The notes: generated by a model from the sequence alone, not told the origin. 64,000 nt of DNA from Trichobilharzia regenti (GCA_944472135.2 OX235267.1:18893452-18957451); one strand, 5' to 3'; positions 44,990 through 58,357 are shown, counted from the stretch's first letter. Translations and numbers: made by a program.

Positions 44990-45980
44990 ATTCGCTGAAG
45001 AAGATGAAGAATGAGTCGATTATTATCTCTGAATTATTTGAGCAGATACGACCTTTCCGTTTTGTAATTCTTTAGTCATATGGTCTCCCGAAAGTTTACA
45101 AAAAAAAAGTACCATTACGTGCAATCTTAGATATGACCAATTCGCTATATCATGCTACTACCAGGTGACCCACAGACACTCTTCTGCCTATCAGAAATAA
45201 TTTTTTTCAGCATAGCGTCTCAGATTCATTTGGATTTGACAACTCAGTAAGTGGTGCTAATGTACGCGGGAAGAAAATGATATCCACTGATGTAACGCTC
45301 CCTTTGACTAATGTTCCTCTTATTCAAACTATTTGGTTTATATGCAAATTCATCTAGGATAATAATCTGAACGTGGGTATTCCGAGCCATAACTTAAAGG
45401 AGCTACTACTGAAACGCACTTTCAGCGTCTTTTTCGAGTTCAACAGCGCATTCTATAGACAAAGAGATGGAGAGGCAACGGGTCGCCAATACTTGCAAAC
45501 TACCTATTGGAAAGTCTAGAAAATAGAATGCTACAACCCACTATCGATAGTTTCTATATGTACCAAAGCTACAGAGACGATACTTTTATCCTATGTGATA
45601 AGAATATCAACATCGAGTGGTAACTAAGGAGTTCGCCAACTACTACCATGCTATCCAGTTCACGTGAAAACCAGAAATTCACTCAAAATTATATATCTTA
45701 TATAATTTGCTGAATAGGAGTCTTGATGATTTTTTCCAAAGATCGATCTAAAGGAAACCAATATGGAACAGTCAATGCATGAATTATCATAGCTGGGTCT
45801 CTTTGAGAAGAAAGAGAAATCTGATCCACTCCCTATCCTCAAGAATAAAAAAGATATGTGCCAGTAATACAATAGATGGTGAACTGCGGCGAATCAGATG
45901 AATCCTCATGGAAAACTGATATTTATGAACGCTGAATTTAAAGGAGATACGACAGCTGAGATCCTGAAGAACCACTTATG
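44990..45980 (+). pseudogene. PLE RT, plus strand, heavily decayed (left part)
   Basis: The readable segments are SELFEQIRPF, YGLPKVYKKKVPLRAILDMTN (about 45075-45140), KKMISTDVT and TNVPLIQTIWFICKFI (about 45270-45355), KELLLKRTFSVFFEFN, and a YQSYRDDTFILC box (about 45560-45597) where YIDD is expected. Then NAEFKGDTTAEILKNHL runs up to 45980. It is the same family as 12975-14318 and shows what that element's uninterrupted order is. Frames change repeatedly. Confidence 0.7.
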
Positions 45981-46792
45981 AAGAAGAAGAAGAATAACAG
46001 CTTTATTCCAGACGGTATTTGTGGTACAGGTATGGAATTTTCAGCGTGTATCACAGTATATTGCATCTAATTACCTCATAAATTATATAAGATTTTTAAA
46101 ATCAAAAATAAATAAATAAAATAAATAAAAATAAAAAAACAGCGTAGAGTATTACATTTCAAACAATGCACCACAGGATTTGAAATATAAAGTTGATGTG
46201 TCATAGAAGATGAGAATAACAGTGTAATAGTAACAAGGAAAGGAAAACAAAAACTAATGAAACTATTTGTTAGAGTGCCGCAGTAAGTTTATCGTGTCAT
46301 ACCTAACGGATTTCTCATCACCACATAACAGCTGTGCCAGATATGGTATTGTGGAGTTTTTGTATTTGGTAGTCCTAGCATATAGCCGCCTATAGCTGCT
46401 TCTAGTTCTACCAGATGAAATGCAAGGAGATAGATGCGTATACAGAGGATGCTCGGGGTCCGACAATATTGTATTCGCTACTTTCTTACATGATATGATA
46501 CGTCTATCTACCATAGTGTCCACCAGTTGGTTTAACGATATCCCACTTGCCCTACTAACAGCTTTTAGTGCCCTTCTCAGCGAAGCAAAGTCTTTCTTAA
46601 GTAGTCCAGGAAAGATTAATGGGGAGCAGTAAAGTAGGATGGGTAGAATACAAGAATTTACAAACTGAGAAATTGAAGACTGCTTTATATCAGACTGCCT
46701 AAATTTCCTAATGTAGAACGTTAAGCGAAACATCTTTCTAGTAACTAGCAAGATGTGGGAAGACCAGGAAAGATCGGTGGAAAAACTCAGCC
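45981..46792 (-). mobile_element. 5'-truncated CR1/jockey-like insertion in the PLE
   Basis: On the minus strand the insertion ends at 45981 with GGAATAAAGCTGTTATTC and CTT repeats, the same type of end as at 14320. It starts at about 46792. Left and right of it the PLE reading continues: ...KNHL up to the bases TTATG, then AAATCACTGAGACAAG, matching the continuous sequence in the minus-strand PLE near 13255. So the insertion point is fixed to within a few bases. The element encodes only the C-terminal part of ORF2 (46263-46751). Confidence 0.8.
46263..46751 (-). pseudogene. CR1/jockey-like RT C-terminal region
   Basis: The 162-codon frame reads KMFRLTFYIRKFRQSDIKQ, FVNSCILPILLYCSPLIFP, LRRALKAVSRASGISLNQL, LSPCISSGRTRSSYRRLYA and TTKYKNSTIPYLAQLL. 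It aligns from end to end with the arms at 11417-11896 and 14753-15232 but is clearly a different copy. It is open throughout and better preserved than the host PLE, which fits later insertion, but it lacks all RT catalytic motifs. Confidence 0.8.
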
Positions 46793-47045
46793 CAAATCAC
46801 TGAGACAAGAACTTACAGCTGAGGTACGTATCAAGTTTTACATCCGACAAATGATCAGTAGATGTGTAAAAGATAAACTGCCACTTTGAATAACTTTAAT
46901 ATGTGTTTATAAATTCACCTGCTCCAGCACAGCTGGTTATATCAGCCGCATGAAGCGTACACTTTTGAAGCGCATCTCTGAATATTATCTGTCATGGTTA
47001 GCAAACGGACAATGCAAGGCAGTTACTGGTTCATTTCTTGAGCAC
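46793..47045 (+). pseudogene. PLE endonuclease remnant (right part after the insertion)
   Basis: Continues the PLE interrupted at 45981: VRIKFYIRQMISRCVKDKLPL, a stop, CVYKFTCSS, GYISRMKRTLLKRISEYYLS and LANGQCKAVTGSFLEH. YIG has become YIS and the second cysteine is lost. It parallels 12980-13345 residue by residue. Confidence 0.7.
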
Positions 47046-47894
47046 TAAAGGAAGTCCAGCCACGCAGCTCCACCAGAGTTGTCTTTCAGGATTACCGATA
47101 AAGTGATGCCAAATAGTGCAAAGGGAGTCAAATTCTGGCATTTCTTATGACGAAGTCGTTGGCGATTAGTCCATTCAACGGCAAACTCTGTATACACAAG
47201 GTTTCTGAAGGAAGATTGGGAACAAGATAGTAAGGTTGAAACGAACCACATTTCCGACAAAACAGTGTTTCTTCAGCATATATCTAATCGAATATAACAC
47301 TAACTAAACTCCCTACAAAAGCGGCCTAGTGACTGCAATGAATACGCTTAAAATTCTTTTTTAAGTAAGAATACCTCTTCTAGAATAAGAGCATTGTTAT
47401 CAAAAACGTGACATAGACGAAATTTCAACAAAACGGAAACAGTATTCATAAGACAGGTCTGTATTTATCGAACATTTTCAGTCTAGCCACTTTACCTTAA
47501 TCTGTTATGTTAACGTGTCTGCCATTTTCCTAACGAGAGATCAGAATAACTGCTAGGGATTGAAGTTTCATACATCATTCAAAAATTTAGACAACACATA
47601 AACATGCAAACAGATTCATTCTCAATGAGATCAAGTTAAAATAAATGAGACCTTTGCGTAAATAGAAATTCCCATGTATTCCTTTACCTAGTAGTGCTGT
47701 GGTAAAAAAGGTCAGAGTAAAAATCAGAATAAAGGAAATACATAACTGATATTGCCACGAAAAAAAGTGTCAATAAACAATGAAAACATTAAAATAGAAA
47801 AACTACAGAGCATCAGATGTCGTGAGTCCTATGTTTTGTAAGAACCAAGTATTTGCCATGGACTGTCAGTAAAAATAATTTTCTACTGATATGG
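47046..47894. other. Non-coding stretch with a diverged copy of the duplicated block
   Basis: About 47440-47580 resembles part of the 957-bp block (ACATTTTCAGTCTAG, then TCTGTTATG and AACGAGAGATCAGA against ATGAGACATAAGA). It is much more diverged than the two main copies. Confidence 0.45.
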
Positions 47895-48851
47895 CAGAAA
47901 ATATACCATAATAAAAGTATGAAGTATTTCATGGATTTACCACGAAGAGTACCACATTCATAGCCAAAATCTCCGTGGGGAATCAGTGTGCTGAGGAGCG
48001 AGGATAACTGTTTTCTGCCTAATAAAACACTTGTCATTACTCCATTATGGAGCAGATTTCAACATGAGTGAAATGGCATTGATAGGACGTGCCTATAATT
48101 ATCGGACATTTTCAGTCTAGTGATTTCATCTTAGTCTATTGTGTCCACGTTTTCGACATTGTCCTTATGAGACATAAGAAGCGCGACTTTCATGCTGTAG
48201 TTATCCATTGGCACAATGTGACTCATCCAGTGATTAACTGACACCATGTATTCAGCAGTTCGTAATGACCGAATTTATTGCGTCAGCCTACTCGCCCCAT
48301 AAACCAGAGGTTCTGAGCCATACGTTCGGTGAGATTGCCAGTGGTCACTGCCGAAGTGTATGAAACAAAACTGACCCCACCGTACAGCATTTCATGCTAT
48401 TCAGTGGTTCTCAGAATTCAAACTCTGCAAGGAGTAGTCGATCTCTCGGAAATTTTCAGATAACAGATTCGATTCTAAACATATAACTAATGGTTATATG
48501 TATTCAGTAAATGCAATGTTACATCTTGAGTGAGTTAGTTTAAGTTCAGTGTATATATTGCCTGTCGAAAGTATTAATAACGATATTGTGCGTTGTTGTC
48601 ATTGTACAGTTAGCGGGAATAATTTATTAGCCTGAACTAGAAATGGGATGCTGATGGAATCAACTATGCTTTCATGACAGTATTTTCTTCACTCAGATGC
48701 CTTTATAACATATTGTTGTGCAATCATCTGCACGTAAAACATATTTATAATTGTGCATGCCATGTTTGTGGATTTGTATAATGGAACTAGATCACTGACT
48801 GAGATTGTTCTGCAGCATTTGGAAGCAAAGGAGCATAATGTTAACTTCGTC
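47895..48851. repeat. 957-bp direct duplication, copy 2
   Basis: See copy 1 at 42242-43198. Flanks differ immediately on both sides, although weaker similarity resumes further right (about 49235). Confidence 0.9.
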
Positions 48852-49199
48852 AGTAATTAACCTTTTTAACCGAGATTCGAAGCTATTTTTGTTTTCTTCA
48901 ATAAATTGATACCTTTCTTTGTTTTTAGATGTTTTTTTGTTACTACTGTAGTATTTCAGTTGTTTTGACCTTCACAAATATTTGGTTATTTCCTATATGA
49001 CATAATCTTTTGGTGTTTCTTTGTCTTCAGGGGTTATATGAGAACGGAATTAAACAGAATTTTTTCCACACATTAAATTATCGCTTACAGTCTCTGTCTA
49101 TATTACAATTCAATGAACGGTTTCAGAAATTTATTAGGATTTTTTAGTAAAATATTTTTTCATATGTTTGGTGTCATTTTTCCACGAAGACTGTGTATG

Positions 49200-50300
49200 T
49201 AATTACATCGAGTGTACTAGAAATCATCAGGTTTTTCTTTTGTATCTAGTACTGACCACCAAGTGTTTGTCATGAATGGTCAGTGAAATTATGTTACTGC
49301 TCATAAATAGGTCCACTTATCGCAATGCAAATAAATAATTTGATGGAGTTATCACAAAGCGCATCATATTGGGATCAAATTTTGATGTTGAATTATTTTT
49401 TAATCTTTTTAGGGACACATTTGTCTGTATGCACTCTAATACGCATGCAAAATGTGCAATTGCTGCATCCTTGATTCGTCAGGCTGCATGAATCTCCAAA
49501 CTGTTAAAATTCGTCAGTTTTACTTCGTCTAAGATTGGTTATATATTCTTATTATCATAACGAGTCTGCATCTAAGCGCTTGCGCGATTTTCTATTTATT
49601 TCCAGCAACCCCACTGAGATTTTGAAACATACAGGGGAGAAGCTTTGTGGAAAACCTTTGGAGTACATTTCGGATACAGCAACATTTCTTTGGAGTATAT
49701 TCAATCAATTATGTATTGTTTGAATATTCTCTACAAACGCTTAATACCTTGAAGTTGTTTTCAATGAAAATTTCGCATTGCTTCTGAACAGATTTTTCAG
49801 TATTTAGGTATTAATTATTGTTATGCTATTGTTATATAGGGGATCTCAAGATAACTGAACAAGCGCTGTTCCTACATGTCTATAATTACTGAACACTGTT
49901 AGTCTAGTGATTTTATCTTAGTCTGTTATATTCACGTTTCTGGGATGTTCCTAATGAGGCATCAGAAGTACTTCTAGTGATATGAATGTCACACATACTT
50001 CAGTGACTCAGATTACAAGTAAGCTTGTGGCATGATTATTTCTCTTGATATGAATACTTTTGAAATTGTTACACTGAAATCCCCCTCGCAAACGTTCCTA
50101 CAGTGACTTACTCATAACCTCTATTTTGTAGGTATAACAAAGAATAGATACAAGAGTAATGATTATATATATATATATATATATATTGATATTACTGCCA
50201 CAAAATTAATATCATACAGCAATGAAAATAATGCATCAGATTAATTTGAGGTCATTGTTTTCTATCTACTAGTGACCACTAAGTATTTGTCATGAACTGT
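49200..50300. repeat. Diverged units of the local duplication
   Basis: About 49235-49400 resembles 43580-43740, and about 49860-50000 resembles part of the 957-bp block (CTGTTAGTCTAGTGATTTTA, GTTCCTAATGAGGCATCAGA). About 50260-50310 repeats the ACTAGTGACCACTAAGTATT-type run also seen at 49245 and 47850. These are older rounds of duplication of the same sequence. Confidence 0.5.
50164..50186. repeat. (TA)n microsatellite
   Basis: About eleven TA units. Confidence 0.9.
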
Positions 50301-50309
50301 CAATGCGAA

Positions 50310-53300
50310 TATGTTATTCGGGATTTTGTGGGGTCAGTGTATACATCTTGTAAATTTCTCTCTACGTTTTACTTTTGTTTACCTACAATTTTCTGTTTTT
50401 TTTACTCATCTCTCATTTGTTTATTACATTGGCGATTTTACACCAAAACCCATGTTTCCTTACGCTGTGCATTGTTGCTTCTGCGCTTTATCTTAGTTAT
50501 GAAATAAACGTTTTCTGCAGTAATTTGGAACTGATAATATTTTAATTGTTTTTAGTAGTAAAATATCTTCAGCACTGCAATTTTACTTATCTTTAGAATT
50601 TAAACCAAAGTTACTTCTTAAGCACAGACAAGTAGAATTATTTTAATGAATTTCATAAGATGATTAATTGTCATTTGAACAAATAATTATGTGAGTGAAT
50701 TTTGCAAATGTGTTACAATTTAGTGTCGCATATATCCCATCTTAATTAATGAAGACACGTTCAAATCTCAACCAGCGATAGGTGGAAGCTCTAATTGGTG
50801 TTGGTACAGAGGTGACTTTTATATTTCCTTATGCTTGCAGGAAAGTTTCTGATTAGCTGATAAGTTAACACCTACACTATAAAATTCATAGTTTCCTTGA
50901 TACTTTGACGTTTTCATTAAAGACCAACGGAATAACTTACGTTTTCGGGCTTAGCTATAAAAGTAAATTAATAATGTGTTAAAACTGACAGAAAATTAGC
51001 GCATCATTTTAATGAATAGTATATGAGGTTGTATGTACAAATTCTGACTAGAAAAGATGAATTATAGTCATAATAAACACAACACATGGCAGCCGCATAC
51101 GAAGGCATGCAACGTGTGCGTAATTTGTATATGCTTGTATGAAATTAGGCAAGAAAGTCTTCAAAATAAAGCTTCAATTTTTTGGTAACTTGCTGATGAT
51201 AAAACAAAGTTCTATTGTGTGAAGTGGTAACAACCACCTCCTAGCGCTCTTGAAGACATCATACCTTAAAGATTTTCAAACAAAATAATTTAATATGGAG
51301 TTCAAATGTAAGTATCGTCATTGTTCACTTTTCACACTGAGAAAAATACCATCCAGCCGGTCAGTGAAAGATCACTTGAGAAATAATTACTTTATTTCTA
51401 AAATGATATTCAATAAATGGATGTATGGTGAAAGCCTTTATGAAAATTGTGATGTTTGCATCTGTATACCTTTTTGTCTGTGTTAACCTTCCACGATTTT
51501 GCATATTGACACTGATTTCAAGAAACGCACCTTATGTTACTTATTTGATATTAGACGGTGCCACGCAACCGACGAGTATCCAAGTGTTAGCATTTTGTGA
51601 AAATAAACTATCATCACTAAGGCGTATACGAAATCGTGTGGGAATGGATATTTGTTCAGCATTTTGAGCTGTAGTACTCAGTGATGAAACCACCCAAAAT
51701 TCTTATGATTTAGAAATGGATTCAACGCAACTGTGTAGTGAATCATTAGTTATTAACCCACATTATGTCCCCAGGCGTTTATAATGACTGAATTATATGC
51801 GTCAGCCTACACCTCACTGACTGTTTCAAGCTATAAATTTGACAAAATCATGACAGAAAGACTGCTGTAAACCTAAAAATACCACTCGGTGATCGTGGTT
51901 TTCAGCGGTTCTCTGGATGAAGAGAAATCAAGACGCCAACTATAATCATAGGATTTCTGACTTATAGATTCCACTCTAATTTTCACCTCAATTGTTATAT
52001 GTTTAATACATTAAACGCTCTATTTTGCGTCAGTTAGCTCCAGTCAGTAGTATACATCACCTATTGATAGCAATTAAAACATTTTGCGCATTACCGTAAT
52101 TGTAAAGTAAATGAGAATAATTTGTCACTCTCAATTAGAAATTCTGTGTTAAGCAAATGGGATGCGATATCAGCTCTATAATTTATCCCAAACGCTTTGA
52201 TATGACGTCTCCATACATTGACAAATATATACATACATATCTTGATTTGCAGATGATTTTGAGATCACGCCTAGAATATGAATATATTTATTCTAAATAG
52301 AATTTGGTGGCTTGAGAAAGTCAAACGGCAAAGAAAACGTTTATTTTCATGATCATCTATAAGCTTGAAAATACTTCATACTGCAGGATATTTTAAATTC
52401 CCTCACGTTTCCTTTTTTTAGAGTGAATACTCTCGAAAAATTTCCTATTTAATTTTACCTGGTTGAAATTAAACTGTTCACGTGTGAAAAAACCCCTTTA
52501 GATAAAGCGGAGAAACGCTTCATCTTAAATGCGAAAATTTCTACTTACCATCAGTATCTGAATAGAATAATACACGCATAAATTAGGGGAAAGCTTTTAA
52601 TTATTATAACGAAAAATCCTCAAGAAGTAAACCTAGATAATTGTTATATCCAGTCCATCAGAATAATTGAGAAGCATCAGTCACCAATGATTTTCTTGGT
52701 TTTTTCTCATCATGACAACTTGGCGATTATTATGGAATGCCAGTAAAAATATGCAGCTACTGACGAAAAAGACTACATAATAAAATCTATAATGTGTTGT
52801 ACTATACATGAATCATATCATTCTGCAATAAGTTTTCTTTGCTGAACTGCATTTCATTGTACGAAATAGTTAACAAAACTGATTATTGTGTGACAGAGCG
52901 CTTGTCTGCACTGCAGTACAAAAGAAATTTCAGCATAATTAGAAAGGAACTCGTAAAATATACCTAAATATTCATGAGTTCCGAAGTTAAAGATTTCATC
53001 TGCATTCTTCCAGTTTATGCTCCGACGTGGTTTATTGGACACACTTTTATATAAATAATAGTTGAAAGATTTCAGTACTGAAAAAAATTCATCTGCATCA
53101 CCATTTGAATTTGTACTGATTAACACTGGTTTCAGAAATAAAACAGAGTGCATAACACATTGCCATTCTTATTTACGGCTGTGAAAATGTGGATAATGTA
53201 CTAATCTAACAAGTGTGACTGTGATTTTGCTTCCAGTACTTATGCATTTGCATGATACATCTTTATCCAGTGTTGTGTTCAGTGAAATACGATGCGCTGA

Positions 53301-53612
53301 AATACTGGCGAGCAAAGAAGAACTGCCATGAAATGTGCTTTACCTTTGCAACCTCAGCGATGATTAGCTACCCAATACATGTAAGGTGTTTATAAATTAT
53401 AGAATGCTTCACTCATTTGTTTGGAACACATCTTAAAAAGAAATGTTCGTCTGAAATGGCATCAAAATGAAACTTATTCCATCAGGTCACTATTTGAATT
53501 CAAGTGTTGTGTTTGATTTTTTTTCAATCACCCGATTATAAGTGGATTTACAGTGTAGGGGAGACTTAAAACGAACTAAAGACACTGTCATTTGTTACTT
53601 AATCCACTACTA

Positions 53613-53615
<3 letters not shown>
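50310..53615. other. Non-coding stretch with weak local repeats
   Basis: Small frames (50292-50507, 51295-51667, 52854-53153) carry no motifs. About 51760-51830 resembles part of the 957-bp block (AATGACTGAATTATATGCGT, CAGCCTAC), and about 52690-52850 resembles 47800-47900. So the duplicated sequence family extends at least to 52.8 kb. Confidence 0.4.

Positions 53616-53646
<31 letters not shown>
53616..53646. repeat. (AT)n microsatellite
   Basis: About fifteen uninterrupted AT units. Confidence 0.95.
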
Positions 53647-53648
<2 letters not shown>

Positions 53649-53649
53649 A

Positions 53650-56330
53650 TTCATCAATGAAAACATTTGTGTTAGTCAGCCACGTAAAATAAGTAGATTT
53701 AGGCTATTAAATATTTAATGAATCTTTGAAAAGTGCATTATTTTACTTATTATAACTTTCGTCATGCTTAATGGAAGTATGCCCAAATTTTAAGCAACAA
53801 TTACTGAAAACTCTACGTATGCTGGTGTGAAAGTGCCATCTGTATCACTAAATGTCACTACGTTAAATTGGGAAAAATGAAGTGATGGGATTATTGTAAT
53901 TTGTCGAAACATTAAATTACTTACATTTCAGGTCTTGATAATTGAGGAAAGCACATTGCAAAATACATATGTTCAGTTCTTTAAAAACCACATAAAGTCA
54001 TTCTAGCATTATTCTACTTTTAAGTCTGTTTTCACATACTTTTGCAGGACAGAAGAGAGATGGGACTGCTTTACACACAAAATCAGAAAGTTATTTAAAA
54101 ACTGTACCTACATAAGTACTTTGAAGATCCTTATATTAAATTAGGCATAACTGTTGTCTGATTAATTCGCATGATAATGTTCGAGTTAAAGCTTCAATCC
54201 AATGCAATTTCGCTGAAGATAATATGGTGGTGTATTGTGTAGTGTATTGTCCACATTTTCTAGCACTCTAAAATAAGTCTGAAATTTGAAATAATCGACA
54301 CAGAGATGACGCCGTTACCTTAATATTATGGAAGTTATTCACAATTTGCTTAAATTCAAACTAAAATATTCATTCGAAAATTGGAATAAATGTGAAGTGA
54401 TAAGACATATAAGTTTTCTAGCTGGTCGTGAAGATGGGGTTTTCATTTAAGGTATTCACTTGACTTTTCAAACTTTCTGTCTCTGGTGTTTACTTAAATT
54501 ACTTAAATTATGGTCTTTGAAAAAAGGTTGTTGAGTTTCACACTTAACTTCCTACTTTTTTAATGAATACTTACCTGGACAACCTTAATAAATTTGAAAT
54601 TTAATATAGACAGAACTTGTTAGATAACAATTCGATAATCATTTTCACTGACTTAAATGAAAGAGGCTACAGTCAGTTTCTAGGTCATGATGAGTTCCTG
54701 CGTCGGCTAGTTATATGTTTTCGTGTATTTGTTTTCCATTGAATTTTAAAGGTTTTTCTGGATGTTTTGCTCATTTTGCAGTGTGTAGGTCAGTTTTTGT
54801 CACTGAATGCTGCTAGTTAGCTTATTTTTTAACCTGAAGTCCCTAATTATTATGTTGGTAGTCAAGGATTATGGTAAACCTGCAGTCATTGAGCTAATTA
54901 ACGTTTACTATGCTAATACAGTAACATATACTATGCTAATAATAGTACCAGTAAACTCCCTAACTGTTTTGCCATTGTTTGACAGTGAAACTGTGCGCTG
55001 GTTTTTCAGCTTGAGTGGCACTAAATCGAACCTACTGTGTTCGCTTATCAACGTTGTTCCAGCCCTCGCAGGACATATTAAGCATGGACTAGCGTTACTC
55101 AAGAGCGGAAAGTTTTGATTCAGCACGCAGCTGTCTTTTTAAGCATGACCTGTGTCACTTCAGAACATAGTGGGTAAATAAGATTTTCAGTTACCATAAA
55201 AAAGCATTATCGAGGAATAGGTTAGAATAAGTTTAGAATTGTTGTAAGCCTGGTGGTGCTGCGGTCTAAGTGATCAATCGTATTAATCACCGTTATTCAG
55301 GATATGCTATGAACCGGAAATGCCCAGCTGAAAAACGTAGTAAATAAGACACAGATCGGTGTAATTCATAAAGGACTTCAGGTCGCTCTCATCATGGAAC
55401 AGTCAACCAAAGTATGCTTTAAACTGTCGCTCTCAACCATTTGAAGGGAAATTTACTTGATTTATGCTGACCTACTATGCACAAATCCCACAGGTCATTG
55501 AATTGACAACTTAAAGAAGTAGATTAGTTAATACATACATTTATCTATATGTACTAATTAAGGAGATTAAATTTTTAGAAATTGTAGTTAAATTATATTC
55601 TCCTAGTATTCAAAAATGCATACATCCTATTTTGGACTTAAAATAAATGCATCAAAATTCTTGTTGATTTATATTGACTTACTAGACATTCTCATACATC
55701 TCAATATACTTTAAACATCAACAATTCATCTAAATAGCGTGTGACTCTCACACTACACTCACACCAAGAAAATTAACACGCCATTATATTATGGTAAGGT
55801 AAGCCCTAAATCAGACTGACTGTAAATTTCCGTGACAATAAAGAGATTACCGCTTTAACTTATATTTTAGACCAATAGGAAGCCAGCTTGCCAACAACCA
55901 ATCAAAATCTGCCTATATCTATTTTCCGGTCTGCAATATTTGATATCATGATAACAGTTCAACGGCAATCAGAGAAATGAATCTCATGGTTGTTTTGATT
56001 TTGCAGTGTGATGCTAGAAGCAAGGCGACAATTAGGCAAACAGGTGTGTCAAACATCACAGATGATATTTGTGACCAACTGCTGTCCATGTACGTAAATC
56101 AAGGCTGGCAGATTCGAAAAAAATTATGTTAGAAATACATTTTTTACCAGATATATCGAGTTAAAAATGATTGGGCATTGAAATGCAGTTTTTATAAACA
56201 ATTTACTTACATTTCTGTAATATCCCATGTTCTATTTCAGTAGGTTTGGAAAAAATATTTAGAGCAGAGTAGCTAGCAAGTTAAACGTTTATATTAAAAC
56301 TAACTGATCAATTAACTGGTGTTAGTAATT
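53650..56330. other. Non-coding stretch; one unassigned 103-codon frame
   Basis: The plus-strand frame 54807-55118 (ending HIKHGLALLKSGKF) is the longest open frame in this part and is slightly less AT-rich. A 72-codon frame lies opposite it. I see no domain and no splice context that would make it an exon with confidence, and it may be part of an unknown repeat. Confidence 0.35.
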
Positions 56331-56500
56331 AATTTTTTAATTTTTTGATTACAGCTTGATTCCACACCGTATTTTTTATTACAAGAGTGGAATTTTCAGC
56401 GTGGATATCGGTAGCCCAAAATTCGCAGGCCGACCTTAGATATCAGGTGTGCGTCGGCGTGGGCTCGAACTCCGGACCGTGTGCATGGCCTCTCAGGTTG
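56331..56500 (-). mobile_element. tRNA-derived SINE (family 1), minus strand, copy 3
   Basis: On the minus strand, a B box GAGTTCGAGCCC (about 56461-56472) is followed by GGTCGGCCTGCGAATTTTGG and ATACGGTGTGGAATCAAGCT, then an A-rich tail. The A-box half is lost or too diverged at the right end. Confidence 0.7.
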
Positions 56501-56509
56501 CAAGGTGAA

Positions 56510-58350
56510 CATCTTTCCTAGATTGAATATCTTTAAGATAACGTTAGCATTGAATGACATAGTTTTTCAGATCCAGGTTTTTACTCCAGGCTCTTTAAAA
56601 CTGAAATGAGCATTTACACGTTACCTTATAATTCTCAGATTCGACAGTGATTATATGCGCGCTACATATAATTCATAGTCGGATCTGATGAGTAAAATCT
56701 AATTCTCAACAGTCTCGTCCGATAAATCAAAATCAACTTTCGAGATATCAGCTGCAGTATCTCAAACAGTGTATGCAAATAACTCATTCTATATAGTACA
56801 CATAAGAAATTACCTTTCTATGCACATTCACTGGATAAGTGATTTTTTATTGCCCAAAGGAGTTGGGCAAGTCGAATCATTGTGCGTGTAATGAAAATTC
56901 AATTCGTTGTCCTCTACATTTTGTAATGTATTTGTAAGGCATGTTTTAAACATCTCTACACCATATCATCCTATTTTCAAAGAATCCTGAAATATTACAG
57001 TTTATGAATACTTATTGATTATAGATCACTAATGATTAGTGCATTTAAAAAAAATTATGCTGTTAACCAACTAACTGACGTATAATCATTTGCATGCTCT
57101 ATAATAAAGGTCACTGACTTACTCTGTCCTTCGTATAAATCATCTACATTTGAAATGTTATTTACACATCAAACACCAAAAATATAGATTTAAGAAGATC
57201 GTATACAAACTCAGGTCGAAATTCAGACTTGTAAATTACCAAATGTATTGATCCATATGGTAAGTAAACACACGCATAAACTTTGTAGTTTTTATTTCGA
57301 TACCTTCTTAAGAGAGCTACAACACACTTTTGAATGATACATTGCAATCATCTGATTCGATATCACTCGGATTTCTACAAATTTCATTTTTGAATTTGTC
57401 AACGTTTTTAAATATTCTTAGTCTGTACATCTAGAGACAACGTGCGATTTACCTTGAAGAAAGTAATCTCAAGCCTATCGGTGGGGAAGGACATTCCAGA
57501 GACAGGCAAGTCTTAATTCCATGAGTTAAACCCGAAATATAAGAAATAATTGCCGAACACACTGAGCATAATTATGTTTGTCAGTGCTAAACAGTATCAT
57601 TTCGTATCACTTCAGCAATTATTCTGTCACCTACTTTCCTTCAAACAAGTTATTCAGACGGTCTGTGACAAAATTAATTTATTCATACTTATGTTTTGAA
57701 ATTCTGTATCAGTCACTGCAAGTCAAATTAAACTTGCAAAATAAATTCAGAGAAAAAAGCTTTACGCATTGCACTTAGATGTTTCACATAAAACGTGCAC
57801 AGTTTTATTCTTAAAAAGCAATATATTTATAACTTACGCGTTCCACCACAAGCCGCAGTTACGCCTGAAATCAAGTTGAAAAATAAGAGACTTTCAATCA
57901 GGTTATCATTCAATCTATCCAAGAAACTTTCAGAATATCAATTAAGCCTCAGTTGGAATGCATTTTGTCCCGATTTCCTGTTATGAGGCTTCATCTTTTA
58001 TGAACGGAAATGCATTCAACTATAATTAGCTATCCAATGCTGAGTTATTTTAATGATCACTAAAGATCACGTCGGATTTGTGTTTTATCATTAGATAAAG
58101 TCCGTACAAATATTTATCACATGAATTTAAAGTGGAAAATTTAAAATTCATGTCCAAGTCGAATAATACGCATCAAAATGTGTACACAACTCAAAAAGCT
58201 TTGAATTTCAATTGGGCATAATAAATGACAGCTACAGGAGAGAGATCAAAACAGTTCAGTTCTGATTGATTGGTAGAAATGTATTCCTGAGACAAATAAT
58301 TTGACACCAAACGGTCATTCATCAAGTCATACTGAGAATACTACTCATTT
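56510..58350. other. Non-coding stretch
   Basis: No elements recognised; small frames only (57162-57347, 57578-57986) without motifs. Confidence 0.4.
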
Positions 58351-58357
58351 TTTTTTG

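Noticed and set aside
54807..55118. A host gene exon or small protein
   Set aside because: There is no domain, signal or splice context, and an equally open frame lies on the other strand. Left as unassigned.
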